Source: Candidatus Poribacteria bacterium (GTDB lineage Bacteria > Poribacteria > WGA-4E > PCPOR2b). From it: DNA of 5,361 nucleotides. Location of the stretch: positions 1 through 5,361 of the forward strand of contig JAPUIP010000186.1 in the NCBI GenBank assembly GCA_027296925.1, read 5' to 3'. Shown one piece after another: positions 1 through 5,223 of the stretch. The translations under genes were made by a program, and so were the position numbers. The notes under the pieces were generated by a model. That model saw only the letters and a program-made list of their open reading frames with translations. It made no database searches and was not told the DNA's origin. Positions within the stretch are counted from its first letter, which is position 1; each line of letters begins with the position of its first letter.

Positions 1-788
1 GTCAGCGGAATTTCAAATCCCTGCTCCTGTGCTTCTGCCAGAAAATAGGGCAGCTCTGGAAACTTCACCACCGAGTTCTCAGCCCTGTCATCGATTACCC
101 GTGCGGCAATCTCGCTAAAGTGTTTCCGCCAAGCTTCGTCGCCGCCAACCGCTTTGTCGATGGCTTCCGGCGCTACGCCCGCCCGTACTCCAAACGCGAT
201 CGCCTCCAGATAAGCGGCGACACCCAGTCCCATCGCAAGCTGGTTCACGCCCTTAACCACTTGCCCCGCGCCACTGGGGCCGCAGTAGACGATTCGCTCC
301 GGATCGCCGAGCACCTCCAGTATGGGTTGGCACTGAGAGACGACCTGCGCATCCCCTCCCACGAACATGCGGAGATTCCCATTCGCTGAGCCTTGTGGGC
401 CTCCACTGACCGGTGCATCTAGCAGCGCTGCCCCCTTTGCTGCGAATGCAGCCGCAAGCCGACGGGTTTCTGGCGGTGCCGTCGTGCCGAGATCAATGAA
501 CACCTGCTTTTCCCGTGCGTGGGGCAGCAAATGGTTCTCTGCCACTTCCACGAAGATCGCGGAGGACCGGAGGCTGGTCAAGACCACGTCACTGCGATGA
601 ACCACATCGTCCGCACTCTCAGCAGCGATGGCGCCCGCCGAAGTACAGGTATTTAGTCGCTCATCGTTTATGTCAAAAGCGATGAGCCGATAGCCGGCCT
701 TCAGCAGATTGCGTACCATACGTCCTCCCATCGCACCCAACCCCAAAAAGCCGATCGATGGAACGGTGGTAGCAACATCATCTTCCAT
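1..788 (-). CDS. 3-hydroxyisobutyrate dehydrogenase-type NAD(P)-dependent oxidoreductase (C-terminus beyond window)
   Basis: I translated 262 codons with no stop from ATG 788 to the left edge. The N-terminus carries a Rossmann dinucleotide-binding motif, GLGAMG (G16, G18, G21), after a beta strand, and FDIN follows at the end of the second strand. The substrate-binding signature DAPVSGG lies at residues 124-130. The family's catalytic lysine is K179 in GAGQVVKGVNQ. Family members oxidise beta-hydroxyacids such as 3-hydroxyisobutyrate, tartronate semialdehyde or 6-phosphogluconate-like substrates with NAD(P)+ in the cytoplasm; the exact substrate cannot be read here. The family is usually about 290 residues, so roughly 30 are missing at the edge. 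One oddity is that the usual K-x-x-N-N reads K-x-x-N-Q (N182, Q183). The start is supported by GGAAGGA (799-805), 10 bases upstream. It lies 81 bases downstream of the receiver gene on the same strand and may be co-transcribed. Family assignment is firm, substrate is not. Confidence 0.92.
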   Translation of the reverse strand, partial: MEDDVATTVPSIGFLGLGAMGGRMVRNLLKAGYRLIAFDINDERLNTCTSAGAIAAESADDVVHRSDVVLTSLRSSAIFVEVAENHLLPHAREKQVFIDLGTTAPPETRRLAAAFAAKGAALLDAPVSGGPQGSANGNLRMFVGGDAQVVSQCQPILEVLGDPERIVYCGPSGAGQVVKGVNQLAMGLGVAAYLEAIAFGVRAGVAPEAIDKAVGGDEAWRKHFSEIAARVIDDRAENSVVKFPELPYFLAEAQEQGFEIPL

Positions 789-869
789 TTAGAACGATTC
801 CTTCCGTTTTCTCAAATCGCTGTTCATCCAAAGCCGTAAGCATTTAGCGGCTGAACACTCAACGTTGAA

Positions 870-1355
870 TTACTCGAACGTCTTTCGGCTATTGCGGATG
901 ACATTCGCAATCATACGGACATAGTCAACGTTCGCCTTGACGACACCTGCTAGGTCGGCTTTGCTAAGCGAAATGGCTCGCTTGACCGCAGTAATCAGTT
1001 TCAGAAATTCAATGGGTTTCCGGATATAGTCGTCAGGTGCTCTTACACCTTGAATTTTACTTTTGTCCAGTTCATATCCGGAGACAATGATGATCGGAAT
1101 TTTCTCCGTTTCCGGATTGCTGCGTAAATTGAGAAACACTGCATAGCCGTCAACAAGCGGCATGTTCAAATCAAGCAATACAACGGGTAGACTTTCGACG
1201 TGTCTTGCTTCTCTTCTCACTTCTGCTAACCCTTTGATTGCCCGATTAAATGCAAGTACCTCATAGTCTCCTGCCATTTCTATGACCTCTTTGATTGTCA
1301 TCAACGTGAATTCATCATCATCTATAATGATAATGACTTCCTTTTCATCAGCCAT
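870..1355 (-). CDS. Single-domain response regulator (CheY-like receiver)
   Basis: This 161-residue protein is essentially one receiver domain (about residues 6-130) plus a short helical tail, with no DNA-binding or enzymatic output domain. Receiver hallmarks are all present: the acidic pocket in IIIIDDDE (D12-D14), the phosphoacceptor D62 in LLDLNMP, the switch serine S92 in IIIVSGY, and the conserved K113-P114 in YIRKP. It is therefore expected to accept phosphate from a histidine kinase, or to relay it, and to signal through protein contacts in the cytoplasm. No kinase gene is in the window, so its partner is unknown. The frame stays open to an ATG at 1388, but that version would translate through a strong SD (GGGAGGAG), so I chose the ATG at 1355, seven bases after it. 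An extended -10 promoter lies about 140 bases upstream. The gene looks more AT-rich than the dehydrogenase gene after it. Confidence 0.93.
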   Translation of the reverse strand: MADEKEVIIIIDDDEFTLMTIKEVIEMAGDYEVLAFNRAIKGLAEVRREARHVESLPVVLLDLNMPLVDGYAVFLNLRSNPETEKIPIIIVSGYELDKSKIQGVRAPDDYIRKPIEFLKLITAVKRAISLSKADLAGVVKANVDYVRMIANVIRNSRKTFE

Positions 1356-1362
1356 GTGTGAG

Positions 1363-1370
1363 CTCCTCCC
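1363..1370 (-). promoter_or_regulatory. Ribosome binding site fixing the receiver gene start
   Basis: The minus strand reads GGGAGGAG, a near-perfect anti-16S match, seven bases before ATG 1355. It lies inside the longer open frame starting at 1388, which argues that the 11 extra N-terminal residues are not made. Confidence 0.8.
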
Positions 1371-1504
1371 AGAGTAACGCATCCGCAATGAGCCAATCTG
1401 ATCGTGAACTGAGATTTGTCAAACAGATGTTTATGCAATAGCTGGCAAGCCATGGGATTACCAACTTGGATGAAAGCGTTGCTAAACACGACTTAAGGTT
1501 GCAT

Positions 1505-1513
1505 ATTATATCA
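1505..1513 (-). promoter_or_regulatory. Extended -10 promoter for the receiver gene
   Basis: The minus strand reads TGATATAAT, a perfect extended -10 element (TG-n-TATAAT). No good -35 box is found 16-18 bases upstream, which fits an extended -10 promoter that can work without one. Transcription would start near 1498, giving a leader of about 140 bases before ATG 1355. The position, between the peptidase stop and the receiver start, implies that the receiver can be expressed independently of the peptidase. Confidence 0.6.
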
Positions 1514-1575
1514 TATTTGCAGACTTTCAGTGCTATTTTTATTCGGACGGCCGAATCGCCACTACAAACGCCAGT

Positions 1576-3372
1576 TTATTTTTCAGAATGAGTTAGATGC
1601 TGCTCCAGAAAATCCCCAATCGCTGTGTAAGCGCGGATACGATTCGGTAGCTTAACGACCCCGTGGCCTTCGTCCTCAAAAAGGATGTATTCAACTACAC
1701 CGCCCCGTTGTCGGATGGCTTCGACCATCTGATCCGATTCATTTTGCGGCACCCGCGGATCGTTTGCGCCCTGGATTACCAACATCGGTGCGGTAATCTG
1801 ATCGACATAGTGGATGGGGGAGATCTCCCGCAAGAACTCGGCATCCTGCTCAAGACTTCCGTATTCCGGCTCGCGCAACTTCCGACGATACGCCCCTGTG
1901 TTTTGCAGGAACGTGACAAAGTTGGCGATTCCCACAATGTCCACCCCCGCTGCCCAGAGATCGGGATACTGTGTGACGCACGCAAGGGTCATGAAGCCAC
2001 CGTAACTGCCTCCCATCACAGCAATCCTATCCGGGTGAATGTATCTGGAGGCCTTCAACCAATCGACGCCCGCAATGATATCTTTGACGGAATCCATCCG
2101 CAGATAGACATCGTCAAGGTGGCTGTAGGCTTTGCCGTAACCGGTGCTGCCACGCACGTTGGGGACAAAAAGTGCAAATCCCCGTTGCAGAAAATACTGA
2201 AAGATTGGATTGAAACTTGGTCGGGATTGTCCTTCGGGGCCACCGTGGATATACACAATGACGGGAGTTTCTCCTTCTTTCGCCCCGGTTGGCAGATAGA
2301 AAAACGCAGGTATCTGGCGATCGTCAAACGTCGCGTAGCGAATCAGTTGTGGTTCGATAAAAGAACGTTGCGGAATACCGGCGTGCGCACTGAAGGTTGC
2401 TTGCTCAAGCGTATGCGTGTGAAGGTCGAGCAGCCACACATCCATGTTCTGCGCCGGCGTATCGCGTGTCAGCGCAAGCTTATCCACAGAAAAATCCATC
2501 TGGCCAATCGCGCCCTCCAAGTCAAAAGTCCAGATCGATTCCCCTGTTTTTGCGTTGCACAGTGTGAGATGACTATATCCATCTTGATTTGTCACATACG
2601 CCAACAGGCTTCCATCTTTCGATAGCTTGACACCTTCGATATCCCAATCCGGCGCGGCGATCCCCTGCTGCGTACCTATTTCCAAGTCATAGCGAACAAG
2701 CGCCAGAAAATCTCGATCTTTATCCGTCGCAAAATAGATTGCATTCCCTTCAGGCGCCCACTGCGCTCCCTGATAACACACCGGCTCATCATCTTGTGTG
2801 ATGTCGTGCATTTTCCCCGACGCAAGATCAAGAAGCATCAGCTTCTGATGAAAACTTGAAAATGCCTGACTCACTAACAACTGCTGATCATCCGGCGACC
2901 AATCGACGACAGCATAATACCCCGTTCCTTCAAACACACATCGCGCTTCACCGGTGGCCACATCCTGCACGTAAAGATCGAAGTCGGCGAAACTTCGGCG
3001 GTTTGCAGCGAAGGCAATCTGTGTGGCGTCATGTGACCATCCACCGAACTGGTGGATGGCTTCCGGATGATCTGTCAACGGCAGCGTTTCACTCCCGTCA
3101 GAACGCATCAAGAAAAGCTGCTCCCTCTCATTGCCTCCCATGTCCATGCCGAAAACAAGCAGGTTGCCCTTCGGCGCCCACGAGACGCCGGTAATCCGTT
3201 CCGTGTAAAATGTGAGTTGATGCGCCCAGCCGCCCGGTGCATCGATTCGCCAGACCTGTGGGACGCCTGTGATATTTGTGAGGAAAGCAATCTGCTTGCC
3301 ATTCGGTGAGAACTTCCCGCCATAAGCACTGCGGATATTGAGATAACGTTCAAACGGAATGTGGGTTCCCAT
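1576..3372 (-). CDS. S9 family peptidase (prolyl oligopeptidase / acylaminoacyl-peptidase type)
   Basis: A complete 598-residue protein with two domains. Residues about 10-330 form a beta-propeller of PD40/TolB-like blades, seen as repeated W/F-S-x-D/N-G-x-x-I/L-A-F/Y units (for example FSPNGKQIAFLTN at 21-33, SWAPKGNLLVFG, DWSPDDQQLLVSQ, KLSKDGSLLAYVTN). Residues about 345-595 are an alpha/beta-hydrolase domain with the oxyanion motif HGGP (376-379), nucleophile S456 in GGSYGG, D538 in GANDPRVP and H570 in EDEGHG. The catalytic triad is thus complete. Such enzymes cleave short peptides, often after proline or as acylaminoacyl-peptidases; some family members are esterases or lactonases, so substrate is open. 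There is no signal peptide, so it is probably cytoplasmic. AAGGA nine bases before ATG 3372 supports the start. The receiver gene follows on the same strand after about 220 bases. Confidence 0.94.
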   Translation of the reverse strand: MGTHIPFERYLNIRSAYGGKFSPNGKQIAFLTNITGVPQVWRIDAPGGWAHQLTFYTERITGVSWAPKGNLLVFGMDMGGNEREQLFLMRSDGSETLPLTDHPEAIHQFGGWSHDATQIAFAANRRSFADFDLYVQDVATGEARCVFEGTGYYAVVDWSPDDQQLLVSQAFSSFHQKLMLLDLASGKMHDITQDDEPVCYQGAQWAPEGNAIYFATDKDRDFLALVRYDLEIGTQQGIAAPDWDIEGVKLSKDGSLLAYVTNQDGYSHLTLCNAKTGESIWTFDLEGAIGQMDFSVDKLALTRDTPAQNMDVWLLDLHTHTLEQATFSAHAGIPQRSFIEPQLIRYATFDDRQIPAFFYLPTGAKEGETPVIVYIHGGPEGQSRPSFNPIFQYFLQRGFALFVPNVRGSTGYGKAYSHLDDVYLRMDSVKDIIAGVDWLKASRYIHPDRIAVMGGSYGGFMTLACVTQYPDLWAAGVDIVGIANFVTFLQNTGAYRRKLREPEYGSLEQDAEFLREISPIHYVDQITAPMLVIQGANDPRVPQNESDQMVEAIRQRGGVVEYILFEDEGHGVVKLPNRIRAYTAIGDFLEQHLTHSEK

Positions 3373-3425
3373 TGATAGTTGTCCTTATCTATATGAACTG
3401 ATTGAAATTTTTCAGAAGAGTCAGG

Positions 3426-3575
3426 ACGCAGATGAGCGCTGATTTTCAGGATACGTTAAAAAGCGATAGCGACAAAATCGCACCGGCGCGGGTGCGTGCC
3501 AGACGGGGGTTGCATGAGATTCGGGTCCAATTGAGGTTTCCGTTTTGATCTGTGTATATCTGCGTGAATCTGCGT
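3426..3575. repeat. CGCAGAT-type short intergenic repeats in inverted arrangement
   Basis: On the plus strand, ACGCAGAT (3426-3433) is followed by a related AGCGCTGAT (3435-3443). On the far side, ATCTGTGT (3548-3555), ATCTGCGT (3558-3565) and ATCTGCGT (3568-3575) recur with an exact 10-base period. The right block is the reverse complement of the left motif, so the pair brackets about 110 bases that include a strong hairpin. The layout resembles a small non-coding mobile or repetitive element (MITE-like). I recall similar ACGCAGAT-rich tracts in intergenic regions of environmental bacterial genomes, but the copy number in this genome is unknown. Confidence 0.55.
3479..3496. repeat. GC-rich hairpin inside the intergenic repeat region
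   Basis: CGCACC (3479-3484) and GGTGCG (3491-3496) form a perfect 6-bp stem around a GGCGCG loop. No T-run follows on either strand, so it is not a canonical intrinsic terminator. It lies within the predicted leader of the peptidase gene. Confidence 0.5.
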
Positions 3576-3634
3576 TCCGCAAGACAAATCGCCAAAAAAG
3601 TTTCAATGACCTCTACGAAATATAACTACGGCAA

Positions 3635-3640
3635 ATTATA
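3635..3640 (-). promoter_or_regulatory. Candidate -10 box for the S9 peptidase gene
   Basis: The minus strand reads TATAAT exactly. Eighteen bases upstream is TTGCGT, a weak half-match to the -35 consensus. The predicted start near 3628 gives a leader of about 255 bases containing the CGCAGAT repeats and the hairpin. Support is limited to the -10 box and its position. Confidence 0.4.
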
Positions 3641-3697
3641 CATCAGTCTGTGGACGAAACGCAACCCAGGAGAATTGATGTCATCCATCTATTTTCT

Positions 3698-3726
3698 TTG
3701 ACAGCCAAACTGAATTCGGCTATGAT
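3698..3726 (+). promoter_or_regulatory. Near-consensus sigma70-type promoter driving the rightward genes
   Basis: A perfect -35 TTGACA (3698-3703), a 17-base spacer and a -10 TATGAT (3721-3726, five of six consensus bases). This is the best promoter in the window and should start transcription near 3733, about 130 bases before the PhyH fragment. No other strong promoter is seen before the HEAT-repeat gene, so it probably drives that gene too. Confidence 0.75.
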
Positions 3727-3738
3727 AGAATGCGCCAG

Positions 3739-3770
3739 GGTGACCGCCGGACGTTTGGAATCAAGTCACC
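3739..3770 (+). promoter_or_regulatory. Stem-loop at the start of the predicted leader
   Basis: GGTGAC (3739-3744) and GTCACC (3765-3770) are perfect 6-base complements around a 20-base loop, only a few bases into the predicted transcript. Further small GC-rich stems follow (CGGC/GCCG and GGGC/GCCC options around 3784-3806). The leader does not match any riboswitch class I can identify with confidence. Confidence 0.35.
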
Positions 3771-3848
3771 GAGCTGATACCAGTCGGCAAGAGGGCCGCC
3801 GAGCCCGTGCTGAAGTAGACGTATGGACGCAAATAATCGACGTGTGAA

Positions 3849-3856
3849 AAGGGGGA
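3849..3856 (+). promoter_or_regulatory. Ribosome binding site deciding the start of the PhyH fragment
   Basis: AAGGGGGA ends seven bases before ATG 3864 but only one base before the in-frame ATG 3858. The spacing therefore favours 3864 as the real start. Confidence 0.55.
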
Positions 3857-3863
3857 AATGACG

Positions 3864-4025
3864 ATGTCCAAGGAATTGGAGCGACATGTGGCAGAATACA
3901 AGAGAGACGGTTTCACCATTTTTGAAGGTTTGTTCAGCGAAGCGCAGATGCAAAAATGGCGACAAAAACATCAAGAGTTAATGACAGATTACAACGGTCA
4001 AACTTGGTTTGGTAAATTAGGATAG
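3864..4025 (+). pseudogene. Truncated N-terminal fragment of a phytanoyl-CoA dioxygenase (PhyH) family protein
   Basis: A 53-codon frame (55 if the ATG at 3858 is used) that begins well and ends abruptly at TAG 4023-4025. The segment VAEYKRDGFTIFEGLFS, followed by a helix ending KWRQKHQELM, is typical of the N-terminus of PhyH-family Fe(II)/2-oxoglutarate dioxygenases, which open with a 'Y-x-x-D/E-G-(F/Y)-hydrophobic' strand and an 'S-x-x-x-(M/L)' helix. Complete proteins are usually 250-300 residues and carry an HxD...H iron site; none of that is present here or in the next 84 bases in any frame I checked. It therefore cannot be an active oxygenase. Its own promoter, leader and SD are well preserved, so a short peptide may still be made. 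Identification rests on pattern recognition of a short segment; a genuine small ORF is the alternative. Confidence 0.62.
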
Positions 4026-4109
4026 GTCGGTGCCCAAAAGAAGATAATCTTGTAAAATGATGTCCATTATCAAGGACGTAAATTTGAAAGGTGAAGGGAG
4101 AAAACTAGA
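4026..4109 (+). other. Spacer between PhyH fragment and HEAT-repeat gene
   Basis: An 84-base AT-leaning spacer. GATAAT and ATTATC form a distant 6-base inverted repeat. GAAGGGAG (4093-4100) is the SD for the HEAT-repeat gene, nine bases before its ATG. I see no promoter as good as the one at 3698-3726 and no intrinsic terminator, which suggests read-through from upstream. Confidence 0.6.
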
Positions 4110-5222
4110 ATGAGAGCATTGGTGATTATCGGGTCAGCAATTTTGTTAGCAATTCTGGTGCAGCTAATTGTATGGCAGGTCAAGTTATACATCGATGCGA
4201 AAAAGAACCGGCCTCAGTCCACCTCTCAGCGTGAGGTCGAGCCTCGATTTCATGAAGGAAGCCACCCAAAACGAATTGGTAAACCGGATTCGGCAGCGCC
4301 TGTCTCTCTGTTAATCGAGGCATTGAGAAACGAAGTGGAGGAAGTTCGTGGCAATGCGGTTATGTTATTGGTTCAGATGGGTCAACTGGCGGTGCCGGCG
4401 TTGACACAGGCATTAAGCGACGAGGACGTGAAAGTTCGTCAACATGCGATTTGGGCATTAAGTGAAATTGGAGAAGACTCCAAGGCAGCGGTGCCGGCGT
4501 TGATAAAGGCATTGAGAGATGAAGAGGTGGAAGTTCGTGCATCTGCTGCTGCGGCGTTCGGTCAGATTGGAAAGCCTTCTAAGGGCGCGGTGACGGCATT
4601 GATAGCAGTCCTGAAGGACGCGGAAGAGGATTTGTGGGTTCGCCAAAACACAGCTTATGCATTGGGGGCAATCGGCGAACCCGATGCCGTGCCGGAATTG
4701 ATAGAGATATTGAAGTGCAAAGCGGAGGATGACAGGGCGCGTCAATATTATGCTTTGATGTTTCGGGTATCATCTTTGGGGGCGGTTCAATTCAACCCAA
4801 TGACCGGCCAGTGGACGGAATCAATCGAGGAAGAAAAAGTGGGGCTTCGTGAATATGCGGCGTTGGCATTGGGCATGATTGGAGAATCGGCGGTACCGGC
4901 GTTGATAGCGGCCATCAATGATGCCGATGAGTGGGTTCGCCAAAACGCGGTTGCTGCATTGGGGAGAATCGGTGACCCGGCTGCTGTGCCCGCTTTGATT
5001 GAAGCATTAAACGACGAAGATGAAAGGATTCGTGAACGGGCTATTGTTTCATTGGGTCTGATTGGTAAGCCTGCTGTGCCTGCGTTGGTGGAGGCATTGA
5101 GGGAGACGAATGTGGCTGTCCGTGAGCAGGTGATCGACGCTTTAAATCGAATAGGCACGGCGGAAGCGATGAAAGCCTTGCAAGAGTATGCAAAGCAGAA
5201 TTCCAGTGGAAGGAGAAGATAG
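4110..5222 (+). CDS. Membrane-anchored HEAT-repeat (PBS-lyase-type) protein
   Basis: A complete 370-residue protein. Residues about 4-24 are one unbroken hydrophobic helix, followed by a basic stretch (K25, K31, K32, R34) and a polar linker to about residue 60. The basic side after the helix suggests, by the positive-inside rule, an anchor with the repeats in the cytoplasm; an uncleaved signal is the alternative. Residues 61-349 form about eight HEAT repeats of 30-35 residues with the pattern AVPALIxALxDEDxxVRxxAxxALGxIG, then a partial ninth. They end near residues 91, 121, 154, 189, 258, 288, 319 and 349. The fifth is about 38 residues too long because of a non-repeat insertion near 209-244. 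HEAT arrays of this kind are protein-binding scaffolds; no catalytic motif is seen and the partner is unknown. ATG 4110 has GAAGGGAG nine bases upstream. Several repeats are nearly identical in DNA, implying recent internal duplication. Confidence 0.92.
   Translation: MRALVIIGSAILLAILVQLIVWQVKLYIDAKKNRPQSTSQREVEPRFHEGSHPKRIGKPDSAAPVSLLIEALRNEVEEVRGNAVMLLVQMGQLAVPALTQALSDEDVKVRQHAIWALSEIGEDSKAAVPALIKALRDEEVEVRASAAAAFGQIGKPSKGAVTALIAVLKDAEEDLWVRQNTAYALGAIGEPDAVPELIEILKCKAEDDRARQYYALMFRVSSLGAVQFNPMTGQWTESIEEEKVGLREYAALALGMIGESAVPALIAAINDADEWVRQNAVAALGRIGDPAAVPALIEALNDEDERIRERAIVSLGLIGKPAVPALVEALRETNVAVREQVIDALNRIGTAEAMKALQEYAKQNSSGRRR
5210..5215 (+). promoter_or_regulatory. Ribosome binding site for the transposase-like gene, inside the HEAT-repeat gene
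   Basis: AAGGAG lies within the last codons of the HEAT-repeat gene, eight bases before ATG 5224. It fixes that start and allows re-initiation by ribosomes ending at TAG 5220-5222. Confidence 0.65.
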
Positions 5223-5223
5223 A

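Larger units (their letters stand above)
3373..3857. other. Intergenic region between divergent transcription units
   Basis: A 485-base stretch without a convincing protein gene. From left to right it holds the peptidase SD, an inverted pair of CGCAGAT-type short repeats enclosing a GC-rich hairpin (3479-3496), a minus-strand TATAAT box (3635-3640), a near-consensus plus-strand promoter (3698-3726) and a leader of about 130 bases. Short open frames at 3421-3606 (minus) and 3650-3847 (plus) lack SD sites and recognisable domains. Confidence 0.75.

Noticed and set aside
859..868. 10-base perfect palindrome TCAACGTTGA just before the receiver stop-codon region
   Set aside because: It is short, has no second copy nearby, and lies downstream of the gene, so chance is the simplest explanation.
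1417..1422. Perfect TTGACA on the minus strand upstream of the receiver gene
   Set aside because: The best -10 candidates 16-18 bases downstream match only about half the consensus; the extended -10 at 1505-1513 is more convincing.
1541..1556. Hairpin ATTCGG-ACGG-CCGAAT after the peptidase stop, considered as an intrinsic terminator
   Set aside because: The stem is only 6 bp and no T-run follows it on the minus strand, where A residues follow instead; on the plus strand the T-run lies on the wrong side.
1663..2625. 320-codon open frame on the plus strand opposite the S9 peptidase
   Set aside because: It lies wholly antisense to a well-supported gene, has no recognisable domain, and its composition is what reverse-strand reading of that gene would produce.
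3421..3606. 61-codon minus-strand frame in the repeat region
   Set aside because: It is built largely from the CGCAGAT repeats and hairpin and has no domain, so it is probably chance.
3765..3830. Resemblance of GTCACC...GAAGTAG...GGACGC to the glutamine-riboswitch (glnA) pattern
   Set aside because: The closing stem would be only about three base pairs, the GGAAGTAGG core and following hairpin are not preserved, and the downstream genes have no link to nitrogen metabolism.
3650..3847. 65-codon plus-strand frame over the promoter and leader
   Set aside because: It starts upstream of the best promoter, lacks an SD and resembles no known protein; the DNA is better explained as promoter and leader.
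4787..5158. 123-codon minus-strand frame opposite the HEAT repeats
   Set aside because: It is a repetitive, Ala/Ser/Asn-rich mirror of the HEAT-coding repeats with no SD or domain.
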